DNA from: Pseudomonadota bacterium
GTDB taxonomy: Bacteria > Pseudomonadota > Alphaproteobacteria > Rhizobiales > Xanthobacteraceae
Direction of reading: 5' to 3'
DNA: 9,178 nucleotides
Assembly: GCA_021779635.1 (NCBI GenBank)
Contig: JAJYAH010000219.1
Span: forward strand, 1-9,178
Shown here: positions 1-7,156 of the stretch, piece by piece
Numbering within the stretch: the stretch's first letter is position 1
How the letters are laid out: every line of letters begins with the position of its first letter
Notes under the pieces: generated by a model
What the model saw: only the letters and a program-made list of their open reading frames with translations
What the model was told of the DNA's origin: nothing
Databases searched by the model: none
Translations under genes and position numbers: made by a program

Positions 1-40
1 TCGAGGCAAAAACAGACGCGTCCTGGACGCCGCAAGAAAG

Positions 41-436
41 CTACTTGACGGCCTCCCAAAAAATCCCGACTTCGGCAACGAATGCCAAAGTGAACAAGAT
101 GGTTCGAAGGTAGGGAAGCCCGGCCCAGTAAACGATGGCGTGGGCCAGCCTCAAATAGAAGAAGCTCGCAGACCAGAACGCAGTCATCGCGTTCGCCTTC
201 CCAGCCAATTGCGTAACGATGACCAGTGCCGCGAACGGAGCAAAGACCTCGGTCGCGTTCAAGTAGGTACGATGCGCCCGCTGCCCCCAGGCGGGCACCG
301 GCCGCGGCAAGGCGGGGTCGACATAGCTATTCGGCTGAAGTGGTCCGTTGGTCATCACCTGGCAGATGATATAGGGAATCCACAATGCGGCGGTCAGCAT
401 CGACATATAAACGAGATATCTGAGGTCGGTTGTCAC
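41..436 (-). CDS. MAPEG family integral membrane protein
   Basis: This is a 131-residue protein of the MAPEG family, which includes membrane-bound glutathione transferases and eicosanoid-synthesis enzymes; bacterial members are mostly uncharacterised. It shows the family signature R53-x2-R56-x3-N60-x2-E63 (in WGQRAHRTYLNATEVFAPF), which in the family contributes to glutathione binding. About four hydrophobic segments are visible, near residues 6-28, 61-79, 84-101 and 108-127, so it should sit in the inner membrane. The GTG start at 436 is preferred because a perfect AGGAGG lies six bases upstream. The reading frame stays open upstream to about 601, but the added residues are Arg/Ala-rich and do not look like a MAPEG N-terminus. 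It is divergent from the SMP-30 gene and no operon partner is visible before the window edge. The family assignment is good; substrate and physiological role are unknown. Confidence 0.85.
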   Translation of the reverse strand: MTTDLRYLVYMSMLTAALWIPYIICQVMTNGPLQPNSYVDPALPRPVPAWGQRAHRTYLNATEVFAPFAALVIVTQLAGKANAMTAFWSASFFYLRLAHAIVYWAGLPYLRTILFTLAFVAEVGIFWEAVK

Positions 437-804
437 CTTGAGCCTCCTGGGATGGGATGCCCGGATCGCGGTTGCGGCCCGATCGGCCTCCACAGACGTT
501 CGAGCCGGAGCCAAAACGACAAGGCCCGAACATTTATTTTGCGAGGCGACAGCAGAAGCCCGTGGCGCCAGCGCCCAGAACCGATTGGCTCTTAGCCGCA
601 TCGGCCTCGCAGAGTGACGGGAGACACCCGAAGCCGTTCGATCGACGATGTAGAATTGAAGTGACCAGCGGAAATGTCCTCCGGCCGTTTTGTGAGTGCA
701 GGCCCTGGCAACATCGAGTCAGACTCTCAAGATCAGTTCAATCGACGCCGCGGATGATGTCCTCTATGGTGTGCCTGACCGAACAGGACAGGTGAAGCCA
801 CGCG
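437..804. other. Gene-free divergent intergenic region
   Basis: These 368 bases separate the minus-strand MAPEG gene from the plus-strand SMP-30 gene and should hold both promoters. Apart from the two ribosome binding sites at its ends, I see no coding frame with family-like composition, no long inverted repeat and no convincing -35/-10 pair. The open frames crossing it are rich in Arg, Pro and Ser, as expected for chance frames in GC-rich DNA. Confidence 0.5.
443..448 (-). promoter_or_regulatory. Ribosome binding site fixing the MAPEG start
   Basis: Read on the minus strand this is AGGAGG, a full anti-16S match, six bases before the GTG at 436-434. It decides in favour of this GTG over the longer open frame that begins near 601. 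Confidence 0.75.
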
Positions 805-1713
805 ATGATGTATCTGGACGTTCCGCCGCGGCTGATCGGCACGGAAGTTTTCTCGGCGATGCCGGACCGGTTTCGGCGCAAGGGCGCGCGCAGCGATTGG
901 GCCGACGCCAATCGGCCGGGTCAGCCGACCGACTGTTTCATTGAGGGCCCGTGCTTTGACGCCGAAGGTCATCTCTACATCGTGGACATCCCCTTCGGCC
1001 GCATCTTCCGGATCGCGCCCGACGGCGCATGGTCGCTGGTGGTGGAGTATGACGGCTGGCCCAATGGTCTCAAGATCAGTCCCGACGGACGCGTCCTGGT
1101 CGCCGACTACCGGCACGGCATCCTGGAGCTCGATGTGGCGAAGGGGCGGATGCAGCCGGTATTGACGGCGCGCAATTCCGAATCCTTTAAGGGATGCAAC
1201 GACCTGCATATCGCCTCCAATGGCACCATCTATTTTACCGAGCAGGGACAGACCGGCCTTCACGATCCGACGGGGCGGGTCTATCGGCGTTCGCCAGACG
1301 GAAAGCTCGATTGCCTGATCGATACCGGCATCAGCCCCAACGGCCTGGTGCTCGATCCGTCCGAGACCGTGCTGTTTGTGGCGATGACGCGCGACAATGC
1401 GGTCTGGCGCGTGCCCCTGATGAAGGACGGCGGTGTCGCGAAGGTCGGCCGCTTCTGTTCGACCTTCGGCACCAGCGGCCCCGATGGTCTCGCGATGGAC
1501 AGAGCAGGCCGCCTGTTCGTGGCGCACGCATCGCTGGGACATGTGTTCGTGTTCGCGCCCAATGGCGAATTGATCTCGCGCATCAAATCCTGCGCGGGCG
1601 CAAGCTGCACCAATGTCGCGATCGGCGGCAACAGCAGCGACCGCCTCTATGTGACGGAATCGGTGACCGGCACCGTGCTGGTCGCGGACATCAGCGTTCT
1701 GGATAACCAATGA
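805..1713 (+). CDS. SMP-30/gluconolactonase-like beta-propeller lactonase
   Basis: This 302-residue protein belongs to the SMP-30/gluconolactonase/LRE family, six-bladed beta-propellers that hydrolyse sugar lactones or related esters using one divalent metal. Family metal and active-site positions can be picked out: E47 in FIEGPCFD, N132-D133 in GCNDLHIASNG, N179 in ISPNGLVLDP and D227 in SGPDGLAMD. The repeating pattern 'G-x-hydrophobic-Y/F-hydrophobic-x-D/E' marks successive blades. No signal peptide is visible, so it is probably cytoplasmic. ATG 805 has AGGTGA nine bases upstream (790-795); ATG 808 is an alternative start, and an in-frame stop at 793 rules out a longer protein. Its stop overlaps the start of the aldo/keto reductase by four bases, implying translational coupling. 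The substrate cannot be read from sequence; sugar acid lactones are the family default. Confidence 0.88.
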   Translation: MMYLDVPPRLIGTEVFSAMPDRFRRKGARSDWADANRPGQPTDCFIEGPCFDAEGHLYIVDIPFGRIFRIAPDGAWSLVVEYDGWPNGLKISPDGRVLVADYRHGILELDVAKGRMQPVLTARNSESFKGCNDLHIASNGTIYFTEQGQTGLHDPTGRVYRRSPDGKLDCLIDTGISPNGLVLDPSETVLFVAMTRDNAVWRVPLMKDGGVAKVGRFCSTFGTSGPDGLAMDRAGRLFVAHASLGHVFVFAPNGELISRIKSCAGASCTNVAIGGNSSDRLYVTESVTGTVLVADISVLDNQ

Positions 1714-2549
1714 GACTTCAGGTTTTCGGCAGCGGCGGCCGTCAAGTGTCGGTGATCGGGCAGGGCACCTGGTATATCGACCGCGGCGATCGCAGCAGCG
1801 CGGTCGCGGCGTTGCGCCGGGGTATCGATCTCGGCATGACCCATATCGATACCGCGGAGATGTATGGCGATGCCGAGCCGGTCGTGGCCGAAGCCATCGC
1901 CGGGCGGCGCGACGAGATCTTCCTGGTCTCGAAGGTTCTGCCGAGCAATGCCTCGCGGCGCGGCACCATCACCGCGTGCGAGCGTTCGCTGGCGCGGCTC
2001 AAGACCGACCGGCTCGATTGCTATCTGCTGCATTGGCGCGGAGCGTATCCGCTGGCCGAGACGGTCGCCGCGTTCGAACAACTGGTCAGCGCCGGGAAAA
2101 TCCGAGAGTGGGGCGTCAGCAATTTCGATGCCGACGATCTCGACGAGATGCTGGCGGTCGCAGGGCGAGGCAGGATCGCCTGCAACCAGGTGCTCTATCA
2201 TTTGCAGGAACGTGCGATCGAGCACGCGGTTTTACCGTGGTGCGGGCAGCACGGCGTTGCGGTGGTGGCCTATTCGCCGTTCGGTCACAATGACTTTCCG
2301 CCACCGGACAGCAAGGCGGGACGGGTCTTGCAGGGCATTGCCGAAGCGCATGGCGCCTCAGTGCGCCAGGTCGCGCTGGCTTTCCTGACCCGCGCGCCTT
2401 CCGTGTTCGCGATTCCAAAAGCCTCGACACCGGAACACGCCGCCGACAATGCCGCGGCCGGCAAGCTCGTGCTCGGCAAGGACGAGATTGCAGCTCTCGA
2501 CAACGCCTTTCCGCGCGGGCCGAAACCGCGAAGCCTGCCGATGCTTTGA
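1710..2549 (+). CDS. Aldo/keto reductase
   Basis: This 279-residue NAD(P)H-dependent oxidoreductase of the aldo/keto reductase superfamily has a TIM-barrel fold and reduces aldehydes or ketones, or the reverse. The catalytic tetrad is complete: D47 and Y52 (in HIDTAEMYG), K75 (in LVSKVLP) and H108 (in LLHWRG). GVSNFD at 135-140 and the cofactor-binding stretch AIPKAST at 234-240 are also typical. Its length matches bacterial AKRs of the 2,5-diketogluconate reductase type. The ATG at 1710 forms an ATGA overlap with the upstream lactonase gene and has no clear ribosome binding site of its own, so it is probably translated by re-initiation after the lactonase. The pairing suggests that both act on one sugar or small carbonyl compound, but that is inference. 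The ORF ends just before a GGGGC/GCCCC hairpin (2554-2570) that has no T-run. Confidence 0.9.
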   Translation: MRLQVFGSGGRQVSVIGQGTWYIDRGDRSSAVAALRRGIDLGMTHIDTAEMYGDAEPVVAEAIAGRRDEIFLVSKVLPSNASRRGTITACERSLARLKTDRLDCYLLHWRGAYPLAETVAAFEQLVSAGKIREWGVSNFDADDLDEMLAVAGRGRIACNQVLYHLQERAIEHAVLPWCGQHGVAVVAYSPFGHNDFPPPDSKAGRVLQGIAEAHGASVRQVALAFLTRAPSVFAIPKASTPEHAADNAAAGKLVLGKDEIAALDNAFPRGPKPRSLPML

Positions 2550-2725
2550 CGAGGGGGCGCGGCGAGCCCCGCGTCCAATCGCGCATATCGGCTTCCTGTT
2601 TTCCGGCCTTGTCGTATCGGCCGATTTGTCGTTCCTTGCGGCCTCATCCGATTCGATTATTGCCGCGCTCCGAGTCCAATTTGACCCCGCCATCTGCTGC
2701 GACTGCCAGGCTGGATCGTGTTCCA

Positions 2726-3670
2726 TTGCCTTTGCCTGAGAAGAAGCCCGCCGCACCTGTCGTGCCGGCGCGCGCCGACCGGCCGTTCCGCGGCATCGCG
2801 CTGATCCTGGCCTCGACGATATTTCTCGGGATTTCGGACGTCACCGCGAAATATCTGTCGGCGACGCTGCCCTCGATCGAGATCGCATGGATCCGGTTTC
2901 TGGTTTTCGCGCTGGTGATGTCGCCCGCGATGCTGCCGGGTTCGCCGCTTTATGCCCTGCCAACCAACCGCCCCGGTCTGCAAATCGTGCGCGGCGTTGC
3001 GCTGGTGTTTTCCTCGCTTTTATTCATTTCCGGCTTGCGGTTTCTCCCCATCGCGGAAGCATCCGCCACCGCTTTCGTGTCGCCGCTGTTCGTCACGGCG
3101 CTGTCGATCGTTTTTCTTGGCGAGATCGTCGGGGTGCGCCGCTGGCTGGCGACCGCGGTCGGATTAATCGGCATGCTGGTCATCCTGCGGCCGGGCTCGA
3201 GCGCGTTTCATGCCGCGGCGTTTTTCCCGCTCGTCTCGGCGCTGGCCTGGGCCTGCACGCTGATCATGACGCGCATGTTGAGCGGCCGGGAACGCGCCAT
3301 CACCACCATGACCTATTCATCGATCGCGGGCGCTTGCGTGATGTGCGCGCTGGTTCCGTTGGTCTGGGTGACGCCGAGCTGGCACGATATCCTGTTCGGT
3401 ATCTTGATCGGCGTGGCATCGACGGCCGGGCAGTGGATCGTCGTGTTGGCTTTCCGCTATGCCGACGCTTCGGTGCTTGCGCCGTTTTCATACACCCAAT
3501 TGCTGTGGGTCAGCATCCTCGGCTTCCTGATCTTCGGCGAGGTGCCGGATATCTGGACCGTGATCGGCGCCGCGTTCATCGTCGCCAGCGGTCTCTATAC
3601 CGCCCATCGTGAGAGGTTGCGGCGGTCCCAGCTCCTGCTGGTCGAGGCCGAGCCGTCCCCCAACGCCTGA
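2726..3670 (+). CDS. EamA/DMT family membrane transporter
   Basis: This is a drug/metabolite transporter superfamily protein (EamA type, RhaT/RarD-like), an inner-membrane carrier that usually exports or imports small metabolites. From TTG 2726 it has 314 residues, close to the family norm of about 300, with two EamA halves at roughly residues 22-156 and 166-293 and about ten hydrophobic helices. Typical stretches are IAEASATAFVSPLFVTA in the first half and PFSYTQLLWVSILGFLIFGE in the second. The start is uncertain: the first in-frame ATG (2918) would delete the first helix, so a non-ATG start is needed. TTG 2726, TTG 2732 and GTG 2762 all keep helix one; none has a strong ribosome binding site. 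The frame extends back to TTG 2546, overlapping the reductase stop, but that extension looks non-coding. It lies 176 bp after the reductase and may share its transcript. Confidence 0.85.
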   Translation: MPLPEKKPAAPVVPARADRPFRGIALILASTIFLGISDVTAKYLSATLPSIEIAWIRFLVFALVMSPAMLPGSPLYALPTNRPGLQIVRGVALVFSSLLFISGLRFLPIAEASATAFVSPLFVTALSIVFLGEIVGVRRWLATAVGLIGMLVILRPGSSAFHAAAFFPLVSALAWACTLIMTRMLSGRERAITTMTYSSIAGACVMCALVPLVWVTPSWHDILFGILIGVASTAGQWIVVLAFRYADASVLAPFSYTQLLWVSILGFLIFGEVPDIWTVIGAAFIVASGLYTAHRERLRRSQLLLVEAEPSPNA

Positions 3671-3699
3671 TCTGTGGCGATCAAATCCGCCCCCGAGGT

Positions 3700-3760
3700 A
3701 GCGGAGGGTGAAAAAACCGTTGCGCAAGCGCAACAGTATCGCTGAAAAACCTCCGCTTTT
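3700..3760 (+). terminator. Possible terminator with branched hairpin after EamA gene
   Basis: AGCGGAGG (3700-3707) and CCTCCGCT (3750-3757) form an 8-bp perfect inverted repeat whose right arm runs into TTTT (3757-3760). The 42-base interior holds a second hairpin, GTTGCG (3719-3724) with CGCAAC (3729-3734). It lies 30 bp after the EamA stop and before the autotransporter, a sensible place for termination, but the loop is long and the T-run short, so this is tentative. Confidence 0.4.
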
Positions 3761-3819
3761 GGTGCTGGTCGAGGGATTCTGGGCCGTCCACACAGTGCGT
3801 CCATGGACCCCATGCTAGC

Positions 3820-6800
3820 GTGGAACCCGGGCGGCGCCGAAAGAGCGCTGGAGTGCAGGGGTTGGCGTTGCGTTTTCAATTGCCATCGCGGGTGCAAGGC
3901 CGGCTGCGCCGAGGCTGGGCGTCGGTGCTCACTTCGGATCGAGCGATCTTCGCGTTGATCGCAGCGTTGGCTGCGATCGGCGCGACAATCGATTCCGCGC
4001 GCGCACAGCAATATTTCAACGGCGCCCAAACCACCCCGAACAGCGCCATCAATGGCGGCGGCGGCGTCTGGAACAACACGACGACGAACTGGACCGACGC
4101 CACCGGGACTGCCAGTAATCCCTATCATCCGACGACGGCGTTGGTCACGGTTTTCGGGGCTTCGGGTTCATCGACGCCGGCGACGGGCGGTACGGTCGCT
4201 GTCAATCCCGGCGGCATCCGGCTCACGGGCGCGGTGGATTTTAACGCAACCGGTGACAATTCGATCTACACCATTCAGGGCGGCAACCTGACCGTCGCTG
4301 CCGGCGGCACGTCCTTCAATGTCGGCAACGTTGCCGCAAGTGGCGCTTCCGCTGTCATCGCATCGCGCATCGTCGGCAGCAACGGAATATCGGTGTTCGG
4401 CCCGGGCGGGCTTCTGCTGACCGGCGCCAATACCTACGCCGGCGGCACCTTCATCTGCTCCTGCGGGTCGCTGCAACTCGGCGATGCCACCCACACGGCC
4501 AGCATTGTCGGCGCCATCGCCAACGAAGGTTTGTTCAACATCTTCAATGCCAATACGACGGGCATCACCTCGATCACTAACAACGGCGAAGTGGCTTTTT
4601 CCAATGCCACATCCGCGAGCACCGCCCACATCAGCAACAACGGCGGTGCGATTCTTTTCCTCGACGCCAGCAGTGCCGGCAGCGCGAACATCTCAAACCG
4701 CTTCGGTGGCATCATCGACTTCGGTATTCCGCACGGAACGGATTCCAGTACGGCTGGAAATGCGATCATCGACAACAACGATAGTGGGACCATATTCAAT
4801 GCGCTGAGCAATGCCGGCACCGCCACTATCACCAACCACCATTTTGGCGGAACGGAATTCGGTGATCAGGCATCCGCCGCGTCCTCGACCATCATCAACA
4901 ATAACAATGGCTTTACATCTTTCGGCACGGCTTTGGGTACGGATACGCCAACGGCCGGCCGCGCGATGATCACAAACAATTCCGGCGGTGAGACCGATTT
5001 TAATGCCTTCTCCACAGCCGGCAGTGCGACCATCACCACCAACAGCGGCGGTGCGGCGTATTTCTACGACAACTCCACCGGCGGTAACGCGCAGTTCATT
5101 ACCAACGGCACCGGCTTGGTCGATTTCACCGAGAGTATCGGCCCGAACGGCGATGGCCGTATCACCGCGGGCTCGATCGCGGGCTCGGGCTTTTACTACA
5201 TCGGCGGCGGCAACACGCTCATTGTCGGCAGCAACAATCTGTCGACCACCGTCAGCGGCGTGATTGCCGATAACAATCCATGCGGCTGCACGACAGGATC
5301 CGGCTCGCTGGAAAAGGTCGGCGCCGGCACGCTGACGTTCTCCGGCATCAACACCTATACCGGCACCACGACGGTGTTCGGCGGCTTCCTCGACGTCGAA
5401 GGATCGATCGCTTCATCCGTTCTCACCACCGTGAACGCCGGCGGCGCGCTGAGCGGCGCGGGCACCGTCGGCAATACCATGATCGCGCCGGGCGGCATCT
5501 TCGTGCCCGGCAACGGCCCGCCGGGCTCATCGATGACGGTCGCGGGCAATCTCGCGTTCCAGTCGGGCGCGCTCTATCTGGTGACGCTCAACTCCACGGC
5601 CTCGACCTTTGCCAATGTGACCGGCGCCGCGACATTGGCCGGCACCGTCGGGGCGGCGTTCGTGCCCGGCAGCGAGGTGATGAAACGATACATGATCCTC
5701 GCTGCGAACGGCGGCGTCAGCGGCGGCTTTGCCGGGGTCGGTCTGGCCGCTCCTTCCGGCGGGCTCGTCGCCACGCTGAGCTACGACCCGACCCATGCCT
5801 ATCTCAATTTTGCGCTCGACTTCGGGGCAACACCCGGCCTCAACGTCAACCAGCGTAACGTCGGCGCCGCGCTGACCAATTTCTTCAATGCCAATGGCGG
5901 CATCCCGGTGTCGTTCGCCACGCTGACGCCGGGGGGCCTGACGCAGGCATCGGGCGAATTGGCGACCGGATCGCAGCAGGTCACCTTCGACGCGATGAAC
6001 CTGTTCATGGGACTATTGACCGATCCGTTCGTCGCCGGGCGCGGCGCGGGCCCGACTCCAGGCGCGAGCGCACCGACCGGCTATGCTTCCACTCAAGATA
6101 TTGGTGCCGCCCGCGATGCCTATGCGATGTTCACCAAGGCACCATTGGCGCAGACTTACGATCCACGCTGGAGCGTATGGGCGTCGGGCTTCGGCGGTTC
6201 GCAGACCACCGATGGCAATGCCGCACTCGGCTCGAATACGGCGACCTCGAGCATCTACGGCACCGCGGTCGGTGCCGACTATCGCATCTCGCCGTTCACA
6301 GTTGCGGGTTTTGCACTGGCGGGCGGCGGCACAAACTTCTCGGTCGCGGGCAGCGGCTCCGGACATTCCGACCTGTTCCAGGCCGGCGCGTTTATCCGGC
6401 ACACGGTTGGCTCGGCCTATATCTCGGCCGCACTGGCGTATGGCTGGCAGGACATCACCACCGACCGCACCGTGACCGTGGCCGGGTCCGATCAACTCCG
6501 CGCACAGTTCAATGCCAATGCGTTCTCCGGAAGCCTCGAAGGCGGCTATCGCTTTGTCGCCCCGTGGATCGGCGGCGGCATCGGCATCACGCCTTACGCC
6601 GCCGCGCAGTTCACAACCTTCGATCTGCCTGCCTATGCCGAGCAGGCCATTGTCGGCTCCAACGCTTTTGCTCTCGCCTATAACGCCAAGGATGTCACCG
6701 ATACGCGCAGCGAACTCGGCATCCGCACCGACAAGTCCTTTGCGATGCCCGACGGCATCCTCACGCTGCGCGGCCGTCTGGCCTGGGCCCATGATTACGA

Positions 6801-7014
6801 TCCGGACCGTTCGATCGCCGCCACCTTCCAGACGCTGCCGGGGGCGAGCTTCGTCGTCAACGGCGCGGCGCAAGCGTATGACTCAGCGTTGGTGACAGCC
6901 TCTGTGGAAAAGAAATGGCTCAACGGCTGGTCGGCGGCTGCCACCTTCGAGGGTGAGTTCTCCGACGTCACGCGCTCCTACGCCGGCAAGGGTGTCGTGC
7001 GCTACACGTGGTGA
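3820..7014 (+). CDS. Type Va autotransporter with repeat-rich passenger
   Basis: This 1064-residue protein is a classical autotransporter secreted to the cell surface by its own C-terminal barrel. The order is: a signal peptide with a long charged n-region, hydrophobic core about 43-57 and likely cleavage after ARA at 60-62; a passenger rich in Gly/Ala/Asn/Thr; two autotransporter-associated beta-strand repeats (about 195-221 and 498-530); a block of roughly 21-residue rungs (about 250-440); a linker (about 675-740) containing LTQASGELATGSQQ; and a barrel (about 784-1064) ending in the expected aromatic residue (RYTW). Only four cysteines are present, as C213-S-C215 and C488-G-C490. The GTG at 3820 has no clear ribosome binding site; GTG 3853 and TTG 3862 (GGAG eight bases upstream) are plausible starts and leave the signal peptide intact. 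No protease or esterase motif is recognised in the passenger, so an adhesin or structural role is the best guess. Confidence 0.9.
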   Translation: MEPGRRRKSAGVQGLALRFQLPSRVQGRLRRGWASVLTSDRAIFALIAALAAIGATIDSARAQQYFNGAQTTPNSAINGGGGVWNNTTTNWTDATGTASNPYHPTTALVTVFGASGSSTPATGGTVAVNPGGIRLTGAVDFNATGDNSIYTIQGGNLTVAAGGTSFNVGNVAASGASAVIASRIVGSNGISVFGPGGLLLTGANTYAGGTFICSCGSLQLGDATHTASIVGAIANEGLFNIFNANTTGITSITNNGEVAFSNATSASTAHISNNGGAILFLDASSAGSANISNRFGGIIDFGIPHGTDSSTAGNAIIDNNDSGTIFNALSNAGTATITNHHFGGTEFGDQASAASSTIINNNNGFTSFGTALGTDTPTAGRAMITNNSGGETDFNAFSTAGSATITTNSGGAAYFYDNSTGGNAQFITNGTGLVDFTESIGPNGDGRITAGSIAGSGFYYIGGGNTLIVGSNNLSTTVSGVIADNNPCGCTTGSGSLEKVGAGTLTFSGINTYTGTTTVFGGFLDVEGSIASSVLTTVNAGGALSGAGTVGNTMIAPGGIFVPGNGPPGSSMTVAGNLAFQSGALYLVTLNSTASTFANVTGAATLAGTVGAAFVPGSEVMKRYMILAANGGVSGGFAGVGLAAPSGGLVATLSYDPTHAYLNFALDFGATPGLNVNQRNVGAALTNFFNANGGIPVSFATLTPGGLTQASGELATGSQQVTFDAMNLFMGLLTDPFVAGRGAGPTPGASAPTGYASTQDIGAARDAYAMFTKAPLAQTYDPRWSVWASGFGGSQTTDGNAALGSNTATSSIYGTAVGADYRISPFTVAGFALAGGGTNFSVAGSGSGHSDLFQAGAFIRHTVGSAYISAALAYGWQDITTDRTVTVAGSDQLRAQFNANAFSGSLEGGYRFVAPWIGGGIGITPYAAAQFTTFDLPAYAEQAIVGSNAFALAYNAKDVTDTRSELGIRTDKSFAMPDGILTLRGRLAWAHDYDPDRSIAATFQTLPGASFVVNGAAQAYDSALVTASVEKKWLNGWSAAATFEGEFSDVTRSYAGKGVVRYTW
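4567..5130 (+). repeat. Passenger repeat block, rungs of about 21 residues
   Basis: Within the autotransporter, residues about 250-437 repeat the degenerate pattern 'A-x-I-(T/S)-N-N-x-G-G-x3-F-x3-S-x-A-G'. The rung Phe residues fall at 260, 280, 301, 326, 347, 368, 394, 415 and 436, giving spacings of 20, 21, 25, 21, 21, 26, 21 and 21. This suits a beta-helix or solenoid with one coil per repeat. DNA identity between units looks low, so the block is old rather than recently expanded. Confidence 0.75.
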
Positions 7015-7025
7015 CGATCGTCAAC

Positions 7026-7070
7026 CGCCGCCCGGATTGACGCCCGGCCTCGCGGCGCGGCTCTATTTTT
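7026..7070 (+). terminator. Weak candidate terminator after autotransporter
   Basis: CGCCGC (7026-7031) can pair with GCGGCG (7052-7057), and a run of five T (7066-7070) follows nine bases later. The gap between stem and T-run is longer than usual, so this is only a candidate. It starts 12 bases after the autotransporter stop. Confidence 0.3.
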
Positions 7071-7073
7071 GAG

Positions 7074-7117
7074 GCGTTTTCATCACGCGAACCGGTATCC
7101 ACGTCGCTTGAAAACGC
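7074..7117. repeat. Intergenic palindrome with AACCGGTATCCAC core
   Basis: GCGTTTTC (7074-7081) is perfectly inverted as GAAAACGC (7110-7117). An inner pair, GCGA (7087-7090) and TCGC (7104-7107), frames the core AACCGGTATCCAC (7090-7102). The core differs by one base from that in the palindrome at 8370-8418, so both appear to belong to one family of small intergenic repeats; from memory, such sequences are frequent in Bradyrhizobium. It sits just upstream of the dehydrogenase gene, whose promoter probably lies in or beside it (a TATAAA is at 7118-7123). Confidence 0.65.
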
Positions 7118-7143
7118 TATAAATGACCCAACAACAAGAACGC

Positions 7144-7150
7144 AAGGAGG
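7144..7150 (+). promoter_or_regulatory. Strong ribosome binding site of the dehydrogenase
   Basis: AAGGAGG lies six bases before ATG 7157. It is the best plus-strand ribosome binding site in the window, fixes the start and suggests efficient translation. Confidence 0.8.
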
Positions 7151-7156
7151 ACGCCG

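Noticed and set aside
437..601. N-terminal extension of the MAPEG protein
   Set aside because: The extra 55 residues lack MAPEG similarity, and a perfect AGGAGG supports the internal GTG at 436.
733..1710. Long minus-strand open frame (325 codons) opposite the SMP-30 gene
   Set aside because: His/Arg/Asp-rich composition with no recognisable domain. It is the mirror of a well-supported plus-strand gene in GC-rich DNA.
4567..5130. CRISPR-like or recent tandem DNA repeat
   Set aside because: Repetition is at the protein level, units are contiguous and in-frame, spacing varies and there are no identical DNA repeats with unique spacers.
5280..5858. Plus-strand open frame (192 codons) inside the autotransporter in another frame
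   Set aside because: Extremely Arg-rich, as expected when GC-rich coding DNA is read one base out of phase; there is no start signal and no domain.
6013..6873. Minus-strand open frame (286 codons) opposite the autotransporter barrel
   Set aside because: It has low-complexity Arg/Gly/Ala composition and covers the well-supported barrel domain of the autotransporter. It is a shadow frame.
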